Positions 16,197 to 23,923 of a DNA stretch of 64,000 nucleotides are shown piece by piece. A model generated the notes under the pieces. The model was given only the letters and a program-made list of their open reading frames with translations, did no database searches and was not told the DNA's origin. Source of the DNA: Alistipes sp. (GTDB lineage: Bacteria; Bacteroidota; Bacteroidia; Bacteroidales; Rikenellaceae); the NCBI GenBank assembly GCA_022511345.1, contig JAFLRR010000011.1, positions 25,930 to 89,929 of the forward strand. The letters are read 5' to 3'. A program made the position numbers and the translations under genes. The stretch's first letter is position 1. Every line of letters starts with the position of its first letter.

Positions 16197-19148
16197 TTAG
16201 AATGTTAAATCCAGACCGAACGTGAACTGGCGCGACATGGGGTACTGAGCCTGGTAGACGTTCATCGGGCTCTCGGGGTCGAGACCCGAGAAGTTGGTGA
16301 AGGTCAGCAGGTTCTGCGCCTGGGCATAGATTCTTACGCCGCGTATGAACTTGGTCTTGCGCAGCAGCGTCGCGGGCAGCGAGTAGCTGAGCATGACATT
16401 CTTCAGACGCAGGAACGAACCGTCCTCGAGCAGGTGCGTGTCGAACTGGGGATAGATTCCGTGACGCGGTATGTCGGTCACGTCGCCCGGCTGCTTCCAG
16501 CGGTTGAGCAGGCGGCGCGACTGGTTGTAGGACATGAGCATTCCGTTGCTCTCGTCGAAGAAGCGGTCGTTGTTTATCATCCACCTGTCGGCCACCCAGC
16601 TGAACTGCGCCGTCAGCGACAGACCCTTCCAGCGGAACGATGTTCCGAAGCCGCCGGTCCAGGGGGCGTCGAACGACTTGCCGGTCATGACCTTGTCCTC
16701 GTCGCGCATCTCGTTGACTATCTCGCCGTCCTTGGTATACCACAGGGCATCGCCGTTGGCGGGGTTGACGCCCGCATAGCGGTTCATGAAGAACTCGCCC
16801 ACGGGGTGACCCACGGTGTAACGGAGCGCCGTGGTGCTGTTCTCGTACTCGGTCACGCCGTTATAGAGCTCGGTAATCTTGTTGCGGTTGTAGGAGAAGT
16901 TGGCATTCACCGACCAGGTGACGTTGCGCGTTGAGATGAGCGTACCGGTGAGGTTTACCTCCACGCCGCGGTTGACCATGGCTCCGATGTTGTCCCAGCG
17001 GCCGCCGAAACCGTCGGAGGTCGACGCCGGCAGGGGCACATACATGAGCATGTCGGTAGTCTTCTTGTTGTAGAGTTCGATGTCGGCATTCAGTCTGTTC
17101 CAGAATCCAAGGTGCAGGCCGAAGTTGCTTGCCCAGGTGGTCTCCCACGTAAGCGACTCATTGCCGGGCGTCGAGGGGGCGATACCCATTCCGTTGCCGT
17201 AGTTGGCCCCGCCGCTCACCAGCGCCAGGTGCGCATAGTTGGGAATCTCGGAGTTGCCCGAGGTACCGGTGCTGACCGATATGCGGGCGTCGGTCAGCCA
17301 GTCGCAGGCGTTCTCCATGAACTTCTCGTTGCGCATGTTCCACATGAAGCCCACCGACCAGAAGAAACCGAACTTGTTGTTGTCGCCGAAGCGCGACGAA
17401 CCGTCGGTACGCACCGAGAAGTCGGCATAGTAGCGGTTGTCGTGGCTGTACTCGCCGCGGCCGAAGAACGACAGCAGCGCATAGTCGGCGTCGGTCGTGT
17501 CGCCCCAGCTGGTGGCATAGGTTCCGGTCGAGACATCGGTAATCAGGTCGTTGCGCTGACCCGAGGTGGCGACGCTGAAATCCTCGTAGTGGTATTTCAC
17601 GCCCTCCTGACCGACCATGAAGTTGAATTCGCCCTTATCGCCGGCATTGAACCGGTAGTTGACGGTGTTGGTCACCGACACCGACATTCTGTCGGCCGTA
17701 CTGCGCGAAGCCATTCCCTCACCGAGGTTGGGAGCGTAGCTCGGGTACGAAACGCTGAAGCCCGTGGTGTGACCGAAGTCGACGCCGAACTGCGAGCGTA
17801 TGGTCAGACCCTCGATGGGCGTCGCCTCGGCGAACATGGTCGACATGAGCTTGTATTTCTTGTATGTGAGGGGGTTGTTCTTGAGCCACTCCAGCGGGTT
17901 CTGGCCCTGACCCTTCCACGAGCCGTCGTTTATCGAGGCCAGCGAGCCGTCCTCCTTGTAGGGGTTCCAGTATGGAAGCATGAAGCGTGCCGCGGATATG
18001 GGGGTGAACAGGGTGTATACTCCCTCGTCGGCCTGCTCTATGTCCTGGTAGTTGACCATGTTGTTGACGCCCATGCGCAGCCACTTGGCCATCTTCTGCT
18101 CGAAGTTGAAGCGAATCGAGTAGCGGTCGAAGTGCGAGCCGGGAGCGATACCGTCCTGGCTGTAGTAGCCGCCCGAGAGGTAGTACGAAGTTTTGTCCGT
18201 AGCGCCCGACACCGACAGCTCGTAGCTCTGCAGCAAGGCCGAACTCTTATAAACAGCGTCGAGCCAGTTTACGTCCGTGCGGCTGAGCACGTTGTAATTC
18301 TTGCCCGACGTCAGTCCGACCTCCTTCTCGTACTGTATTCGCTCTGCGGTGTTCATCAGGTCCCACTCGCCGTAGGCCAGCTGCGAGAATCCCAGCTGCA
18401 TGCGGTAGCTGATATCGGGACGGTCCTCGATGCGTGCGCCGCGCTTGGAGGTAATCACTATCACTCCGTTTGCCGCGCGGGCTCCGTAAATCGAGGTCGA
18501 CGAAGCATCCTTGAGCACCGATATCGACTCGATGTCCGAGGGGTTGATGGTGTTGAAGTCGGCAGCCGAGATAGCCACGCCGTCGAGGATGTATAAAGGC
18601 GCGGTGCCCGAGTTTATGGAGTTGGTACCGCGAATCTGCATCGTTGCCGAGGCGCTGGGCTCACCCGAGCTCGAGACCACCGACAGACCCGGCACCTGTC
18701 CCTGCAGAGCCTGGTCGAAGGCGGCCGTAGGCGTGGTTTCGACCTTCTCGGCCTTGACCGTAGCCACGGAGCCTGCTATGGTTCCCTTCTTGCGCACGCC
18801 GTAGGCTATGACCACCACATCGTCGAGCATCTCCGATGCCTCGGCCAGTGTCACGTCGTGAGTTATGGCCGTCGCGGCGTTGGAGGGAATGACGAATTCG
18901 GCGCTCTCGTATCCGATGAGCGAGTAGATAAGGCGGGTTCCCGGCGGCGCCTGAATCGAGTAGGAGCCGTCGACCGAAGTCGATACTCCCCGGCCGTTGT
19001 CGGCGACCACGGCGGCTCCGATGACAGGCAGACCGTCGACGGCCGACAAGACCTTGCCCGACACCGTCACACCGCTCTGTGCCAGTGCGCTGCCGCCTGC
19101 GGTCCACACCAGCAGGAGAGACAAAACCGACAGTAGAGTATTCCTCAT
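16197..19148 (-). CDS. SusC/RagA-family TonB-dependent outer-membrane transporter
   Basis: 983 aa from the ATG at 19148; the frame opens at a GTG at 19169 but the signal peptide (RNTLLSVLSLLLVWTAGG, cleavage near ALAQ) starts at 19148. Residues about 28-105 are the carboxypeptidase-like regulatory domain (VSGKVLSAVDGLPVIGAAV); the plug follows with the SusC signatures MQIRGTNSI, PLYILDGV, and SISVLKDASSTSIYGARAANG. The rest is the 22-strand barrel, ending in an aromatic-rich FTFGLDLTF. It imports a large ligand using TonB energy, probably oligopeptides given the subtilase in the operon. Confidence 0.96.
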   Translation of the reverse strand: MRNTLLSVLSLLLVWTAGGSALAQSGVTVSGKVLSAVDGLPVIGAAVVADNGRGVSTSVDGSYSIQAPPGTRLIYSLIGYESAEFVIPSNAATAITHDVTLAEASEMLDDVVVIAYGVRKKGTIAGSVATVKAEKVETTPTAAFDQALQGQVPGLSVVSSSGEPSASATMQIRGTNSINSGTAPLYILDGVAISAADFNTINPSDIESISVLKDASSTSIYGARAANGVIVITSKRGARIEDRPDISYRMQLGFSQLAYGEWDLMNTAERIQYEKEVGLTSGKNYNVLSRTDVNWLDAVYKSSALLQSYELSVSGATDKTSYYLSGGYYSQDGIAPGSHFDRYSIRFNFEQKMAKWLRMGVNNMVNYQDIEQADEGVYTLFTPISAARFMLPYWNPYKEDGSLASINDGSWKGQGQNPLEWLKNNPLTYKKYKLMSTMFAEATPIEGLTIRSQFGVDFGHTTGFSVSYPSYAPNLGEGMASRSTADRMSVSVTNTVNYRFNAGDKGEFNFMVGQEGVKYHYEDFSVATSGQRNDLITDVSTGTYATSWGDTTDADYALLSFFGRGEYSHDNRYYADFSVRTDGSSRFGDNNKFGFFWSVGFMWNMRNEKFMENACDWLTDARISVSTGTSGNSEIPNYAHLALVSGGANYGNGMGIAPSTPGNESLTWETTWASNFGLHLGFWNRLNADIELYNKKTTDMLMYVPLPASTSDGFGGRWDNIGAMVNRGVEVNLTGTLISTRNVTWSVNANFSYNRNKITELYNGVTEYENSTTALRYTVGHPVGEFFMNRYAGVNPANGDALWYTKDGEIVNEMRDEDKVMTGKSFDAPWTGGFGTSFRWKGLSLTAQFSWVADRWMINNDRFFDESNGMLMSYNQSRRLLNRWKQPGDVTDIPRHGIYPQFDTHLLEDGSFLRLKNVMLSYSLPATLLRKTKFIRGVRIYAQAQNLLTFTNFSGLDPESPMNVYQAQYPMSRQFTFGLDLTF

Positions 19149-19465
19149 AACAAATGCGTTAAATTCCACAAAACATCATGACGCCTAACTAACGGTGCCC
19201 TGTCCGGCGTTATTGCGTGCGCACGCGAACGTAAAAAAACGCCGCACGCAAAACCCTGTTGTCGGACATGCACTTTGCGTCGGATGCAAAGTTAGGATAA
19301 ATTTCTTTACCGCCAACATCCGCAACTTACCATTATCTTGGTATTTTCATCTGATTTTACAGCCCCATTTCGGCCTTTTTTCTTTATCCGCGGCCAATTT
19401 CAGCATTTTCAACTTTTCGGAGCTGCAATACACTGTATATCAACACAATATCCCCGCTTTGAGAT
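19149..19465 (-). other. Intergenic region upstream of susC
   Basis: 317 bases without a gene. It holds the operon promoter (19287-19318) and a leader of roughly 130 bases before susC. The part from 19319 to 19465 is A/T-rich and includes the end of the DUF4435 transcript; I see no hairpin terminator there. An open plus-strand frame of 146 codons crossing it has no coding signature. Confidence 0.5.
19287..19318 (-). promoter_or_regulatory. Promoter of the SusC/D-protease operon
   Basis: On the minus strand TTG (19318-19316), 21 bases, then TAACTTTG (19294-19287), matching the Bacteroidota promoter. It is the only good promoter seen between 19465 and the operon's end, so it probably drives all eight genes. 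Confidence 0.7.
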
Positions 19466-20506
19466 TCATTCCGTCTCGCCGCGGCGGCGCATGGCCGCAA
19501 TCGTTCGCTCGATGTAGGCAGCTATATCGCGCTCGAGGCGCTGGTAGAGGGGGCACGAGGTGTAGTTCTCGTTGTCGAGCAGCACGTCGCGAATCGAGCG
19601 CTGCGAATTGGAGTAGTTGCTCATCTCGTTTTTGAGAGCCGTGCCGGTCTTTGACGACGACTTGATGCGCTCGATGGATATGCGGCGCAGGCGGTCGCAG
19701 ACCGAGTTGAGCATCGGCAGCACCACGCAGTCCATGAGCGTGTGGCCGTGCATATATAAATAGGTAAGTTCCGGCGTCACCCCCTGCTCGCGCAGCTGGC
19801 AGCCGAAGGCCTCGACCTGGGCAATCATCTGCGGGTACTTGGTGCGCAGCGTGCGCTCGCGGCGGCCGGCATTGCGCGCCAGCCAGGCTATGGTGTCGGC
19901 TCCGTTGCCGGCAATCTCGACATAGCCCAGACGCACCGCCGACCTGAAGTCGGCCAGCGGAAAGACATGTTCGGACTCCGAGCGGGCCGAGGCGGCATAC
20001 CACACAAACAGCTGGTAGACCGTGCGCGAGTAGGCGGCCATGAATTGCTCGAAATCGAATATTCGCATGTCGTTCTTGGTGGCCTTTACGCACACGTTGT
20101 GCAGCGAGGGGGCGTAGCACAGATAGTTTTCGGTGGCGTAGGCGTAGGTGTGGAACATGTACTGCGCGCCGTTGACCTCGCGCGACTGCGGCGTGGCCTG
20201 GCCGAACAGATGGTCGAAATCCGAGTCGACGCACAGCAGCATATTCTCGCCCGAGCGGGGTATCATGCTGAGCAGCACCTTCTTGCCCTTGGGCAGGTCG
20301 CGACGCTCGGGCACCGATATTTCGAATCGCAGCACGGGGTTGCAGAAGCGGTCGAAGATACCGCGCCAGAAGGCCACGTCGTCGTAGCCTTCGACATAGA
20401 CATGCACCACGCGCCGCCCGTCGTCACAGGCGAGCGGCTCGGGCAGCGGTTCGGCAGGTCGCAGACCCAGCGTGCCGCGCAGCGTATCGAGAAATCTTCT
20501 GGCCAT
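19466..20506 (-). CDS. DUF4435 protein, AriB-like TOPRIM fold
   Basis: 346 aa, soluble. The N-terminal region shows TOPRIM-type acidic motifs: Glu39 in VHVYVEGYDDVAFW and the DSDFD cluster at 94-98 in MLLCVDSDFDHLFG, then a helical C-terminal half. DUF4435 proteins include AriB, the toxin nuclease of the PARIS anti-phage system, which is normally paired with an AAA ATPase. No ATPase gene lies beside this one. It is divergent from a SUI1 gene and starts almost at its predicted transcription start, suggesting a near-leaderless mRNA. A housekeeping role in nucleic-acid metabolism is equally possible. Confidence 0.8.
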   Translation of the reverse strand: MARRFLDTLRGTLGLRPAEPLPEPLACDDGRRVVHVYVEGYDDVAFWRGIFDRFCNPVLRFEISVPERRDLPKGKKVLLSMIPRSGENMLLCVDSDFDHLFGQATPQSREVNGAQYMFHTYAYATENYLCYAPSLHNVCVKATKNDMRIFDFEQFMAAYSRTVYQLFVWYAASARSESEHVFPLADFRSAVRLGYVEIAGNGADTIAWLARNAGRRERTLRTKYPQMIAQVEAFGCQLREQGVTPELTYLYMHGHTLMDCVVLPMLNSVCDRLRRISIERIKSSSKTGTALKNEMSNYSNSQRSIRDVLLDNENYTSCPLYQRLERDIAAYIERTIAAMRRRGETE

Positions 20507-20514
20507 AGTACCTA

Positions 20515-20545
20515 CAAAGATAAGAAATTAGTAAATTTGCACAAA
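20515..20545 (-). promoter_or_regulatory. Promoter for the DUF4435 gene
   Basis: Minus-strand TTTG (20545-20542), 19 bases, TATCTTTG (20522-20515), a full consensus match. The start of transcription should fall within about two bases of the ATG at 20506. Confidence 0.7.
20532..20539 (+). promoter_or_regulatory. Probable -7 element for the SUI1 gene
   Basis: TAAATTTG at 20532-20539, 21 bases before the ATG. No clear TTG lies 19-21 bases upstream. It is inside the spacer of the opposing promoter, so polymerase can probably sit on only one of the two at a time. Confidence 0.5.
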
Positions 20546-20560
20546 CTATTTTCACCGTTT

Positions 20561-20899
20561 ATGAACGACGACTGGAAACAGCGCCTCAAGGCCGTCTACT
20601 CCACCAACCCCGACTTCGATTTCGGCGACCGCAGCGAGACGGTCGACACTCCGCCGCCGTCGAAGCAGGAGCTGCGCCTGTGGCTCGAGCGTCACCGCGC
20701 GGGCAAGGTCGCCACGGTCATCCGCGGCTTTGTCGGCTCCGCCGACGAGCTGAACCAACTGGCGCGCATGCTCAAGACCCGCTGCGGCACGGGCGGCACG
20801 GCCAAGGATGGCGAGATAATCATACAGGGCGACCGCCGCGACAAGATTGCCGAGATACTCGCCGAGGCGGGCTACCGATGCAAGAAGGCCGGCGGATAG
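20561..20899 (+). CDS. SUI1/YciH-family translation initiation factor
   Basis: 112 aa. The C-terminal 70 residues form the SUI1/eIF1 fold (VATVIRGFVGSADELNQLARMLKTRC, GTGGTAKDGEIIIQGDRR), the bacterial YciH type, which influences fidelity of start-codon choice. The N-terminal 40 residues are charged and probably flexible. The ATG at 20561 is chosen because the frame upstream runs into the DUF4435 promoter. A long secreted-protein gene follows after 33 bases on the same strand. Confidence 0.9.
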   Translation: MNDDWKQRLKAVYSTNPDFDFGDRSETVDTPPPSKQELRLWLERHRAGKVATVIRGFVGSADELNQLARMLKTRCGTGGTAKDGEIIIQGDRRDKIAEILAEAGYRCKKAGG

Positions 20900-20932
20900 C
20901 GCAGCCGAAACCGACTGAGACGCATTTTCTCG

Positions 20933-23872
20933 ATGAAACTTGTCAAATATATCTTCGCTCTGGCCGCCGCGGCAGCCGTGCAGGGCGCCGCAGCTCAGTA
21001 CTACAGCTGGGGTTCGGACCCCTCGTCGCTGCGCTGGCGCACCATACGCACGCCCGAGGTCAGGGTCGTCTATCCCGACACGGTCGAAAACATCGCGCGC
21101 CGCACGCTCTACTACATCGAGCGTCTGCAGCCCTTCGAGTCCGAAGGCTTCGACAGGCCGCCGCTGCGCCTGTCGTTCGTCATGCACCCCGAGAACATGC
21201 TCTCGAACGGCCTGACGATGTGGATGCCCAAGCGCATCGACTTTCTCACCTCGCCGGCCGTGGCCGGCTACTCGATGCCGTGGCTCAAGCAGCTCGCAGC
21301 CCACGAATACCGCCACGCCGTGCAGTACAACAACCTCAACCGCGGCGTGATACGCGTGTTGAGCTGGCCCCTCGGGCAGCAGGGTTCGGTCATAGGGCTG
21401 CTGTTCATGCCCCTGTGGGCCATAGAGGGCGACGCCGTGACCTTCGAGACGCAGGTGTCGACCTTCGGCCGCGGACTGCAACCCTCGTTTTCGATACACT
21501 ACCGAGCCGCGGGCCGCGAGCTTCTCGAGCGCCGCAACCCCGACAAATGGTTCTGCGGCTCCTACCGCGACTACATCCCCGACCACTACCACATAGGCTA
21601 CCAGCTGGTATCCTACTCCTACGACCGCTACGGCGAGCGGCTCTGGAACGACGTCACGCGCTTCGGCGTGCGCAACCCCTACTGCTTCTTCACCGTCCGC
21701 ACGGGCCTGAAGAAGTACGCCTCGACCACCGTGCCTCAGCTCTTCAGGGATACCTTCACCCGACTGAACGACTTCTGGGAGGCCCATCCGGCTCCCGACG
21801 ACAGCTCCTGCGCGCTCTCGCCGCAGCAGGGAATATACACCGTCTACGAATGGCCCCAGTACGCCGGCGGCGGCATACTCTCGCTCAAAAGCGACCTGGC
21901 CCATGCCGCACGCTTCGTGACCACCGGCAGCGACGGCACCGAGAGGCCCCTGGCGCACACCGGACTGCTCTCGTCGCGCCCAGCAACCGACGGGCAGCGC
22001 GTGTGGTGGACCGAGTACCGCAACAGCACTCTCTTTGCCGAGCGGGTCAACTCGCGCCTCTGCTTCATGGACCTCGGCGACGGCCGCACGCACACCGTGC
22101 GCGGCATACGCGACGCGCTCTACCCCACCCCCGCACGCGACCGGCTCGCCAGAATAGCATACCGGCCCGACGGTCGCTACTCGCTGGTCATATCGCCCGC
22201 CGATGCGCCGCAGAAGCCCTCGTCGACGCTGCTGCTGCCCGAGGGCATCGAGATACACGGTCTGGCGTGGGACGATCTGACCGACACCTTCAGCGTCATC
22301 GTCACCGACGACCAGGGCATGCACATCGCCGCCGTCGACACCGCCGCGGGCCGGCTCGTGCCGCTCACCCGCAGCGCCTACATCACCCTGAGCGACCTGC
22401 GCGCCGCAGGCGGACGCCTCTACTTCGGCTCGACAGCCTCGGGTCGCGACGAGGCCCACATGATAGATTTGGCCGACACGCTCCAGCGCCGCATAACCGA
22501 CTCACGCTACGGAGCCTTCGCGCCCTCGCCTTCGCCCGACGGTCGCCATGCCGCCGTCACTCAGTTCGGCCGCAACGGCTACCGTCTGGCCGTGCAGTCT
22601 CTCGACACGGCCCCGATGCACCCCGTGCCCTGGACCGAGACCCCGCGCGAGATACTCAACCCGCCGCACCGCCGCATAGCGCACATCAATCTCGACACCG
22701 TGCGCTACACCCCCGCCGACCGCGAGGAGTCGCAGCGGCAGCACCCCTCGCGGCGCCGCACGCGCGTGGGCGGTCTGTTCAACATCCACAGCTGGATGCC
22801 CCTCTCGCTCGACATATTCAGTGCCGTGGACGAGCACAAGGCCGACATGGCCTTCGGCGCCACCATTCTCTCGCAGAACCTGCAGTCCAACGCCACGGCC
22901 TACGCCTCCTACGGCTGGAGCCGCGACGAGGGCTCGCGCGTCATGGGCGCCATACGCTACAGCGGCTTCGGCCCGCAGCTCTCGTTCGAGGGACGCTACG
23001 GCGGCAACCAGATAATCTACAGCATGACCGTGCGCGACAACGAGGGCCAGACCCAGGAGCAGCCCGTGCCGCAGCCCGAGCGCTACTACTCGCTCGACGC
23101 CGGCATCTCGCTGCCGCTGCGCCTCGATGCCGGCTACCGCTCGCGCCTGCTGTCGCTCTCGGCCGACTGGAACTACTCCAACGGTCTGGTGGCGCGCATC
23201 GACCGCCTGGAGCGCGACCCCGAGACCGGCGGCGCCGCGAATCTCGACCGGATAGGCTACAAGCGCGGTCTGCACAAGCTCTCGTTCGGACTCTCCTTCT
23301 CCGAGCAGGTGCGCACCGCATACCGCGACTTTCTGCCCCGCTTCGGCTATGTCGCGGCTGTGAACTACTCTGCCGACCCCTCGAACAGACTATTTTCCGA
23401 CATGGTATCGTTATACGGAAGGCTCTACCTGCCCGGCGTGGCGGCCCACCACTCGCTCTCGCTGGCCGCCGAGTACCGCACCTCCGTCGGAGGCTGGCGC
23501 GACGCCTCTGGCCGCCCTGCACTGACCTTCCGCTCGTCGCGGCTGCTGCCCACGGGATTCCGCTCGGCCGACGTGCAGAGCGACAACTGCATATCGGCCT
23601 CGGCAGCCTACCGGCTGCCCCTCTGCTACCCCGACGGCGGAATACCGGGAGTGCTCTACTTTAGACGCATACGCCTCGGCGCCGAGTTCGACTTCGCACG
23701 CTTCGGCTCCGCCGCAGGACGCCGCTCGATATACTCCTACGGTCTGGAGGCCGTCTTCGACATCAACCTGCTGCGCCTGCCTGCGGCCGGAGGCATGGCC
23801 TTCACCGTCAGAGTGTTCCGCACCAGCGACGGCCGCACGGTGGCCGAGTCGGGAATAGGGCTGCCGTTTTAG
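20933..23872 (+). CDS. Exported gluzincin-like protein with WD/TolB-like and beta-barrel regions
   Basis: 979 aa. A signal peptide (about residues 1-21, ending AAAQ) leads into a peptidase-MA-like domain with HEYRH at 124-128 (HExxH) and a possible third zinc ligand, Glu165 in PLWAIEGDA. Residues about 300-580 contain TolB/WD-type strands (APSPSPDGRHAAVTQ), and the last 350 residues alternate polar and aromatic residues and end in LPF, as outer-membrane barrels do. Conserved proteins of this layout occur across Bacteroidales without a settled function. I infer an outer-membrane metallopeptidase or sensor; no tighter assignment is possible from sequence alone. Confidence 0.8.
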   Translation: MKLVKYIFALAAAAAVQGAAAQYYSWGSDPSSLRWRTIRTPEVRVVYPDTVENIARRTLYYIERLQPFESEGFDRPPLRLSFVMHPENMLSNGLTMWMPKRIDFLTSPAVAGYSMPWLKQLAAHEYRHAVQYNNLNRGVIRVLSWPLGQQGSVIGLLFMPLWAIEGDAVTFETQVSTFGRGLQPSFSIHYRAAGRELLERRNPDKWFCGSYRDYIPDHYHIGYQLVSYSYDRYGERLWNDVTRFGVRNPYCFFTVRTGLKKYASTTVPQLFRDTFTRLNDFWEAHPAPDDSSCALSPQQGIYTVYEWPQYAGGGILSLKSDLAHAARFVTTGSDGTERPLAHTGLLSSRPATDGQRVWWTEYRNSTLFAERVNSRLCFMDLGDGRTHTVRGIRDALYPTPARDRLARIAYRPDGRYSLVISPADAPQKPSSTLLLPEGIEIHGLAWDDLTDTFSVIVTDDQGMHIAAVDTAAGRLVPLTRSAYITLSDLRAAGGRLYFGSTASGRDEAHMIDLADTLQRRITDSRYGAFAPSPSPDGRHAAVTQFGRNGYRLAVQSLDTAPMHPVPWTETPREILNPPHRRIAHINLDTVRYTPADREESQRQHPSRRRTRVGGLFNIHSWMPLSLDIFSAVDEHKADMAFGATILSQNLQSNATAYASYGWSRDEGSRVMGAIRYSGFGPQLSFEGRYGGNQIIYSMTVRDNEGQTQEQPVPQPERYYSLDAGISLPLRLDAGYRSRLLSLSADWNYSNGLVARIDRLERDPETGGAANLDRIGYKRGLHKLSFGLSFSEQVRTAYRDFLPRFGYVAAVNYSADPSNRLFSDMVSLYGRLYLPGVAAHHSLSLAAEYRTSVGGWRDASGRPALTFRSSRLLPTGFRSADVQSDNCISASAAYRLPLCYPDGGIPGVLYFRRIRLGAEFDFARFGSAAGRRSIYSYGLEAVFDINLLRLPAAGGMAFTVRVFRTSDGRTVAESGIGLPF

Positions 23873-23894
23873 GCCATATATCGGAAAATAATTG

Positions 23895-23902
23895 TAATTT
23901 TG
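23895..23902 (+). promoter_or_regulatory. Probable -7 element for PBP1A
   Basis: TAATTTTG, 21 bases before the ATG at 23924, matches TAnnTTTG. The matching -33 region (near 23871-23876) lacks a TTG, so it is a weaker call. Confidence 0.5.
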
Positions 23903-23923
23903 CCAAACCGAAAACGACCCGCA

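Noticed and set aside
19195..19635. 146-codon plus-strand frame upstream of susC
   Set aside because: It crosses the susC promoter and the end of the DUF4435 gene, with poor codon pattern.
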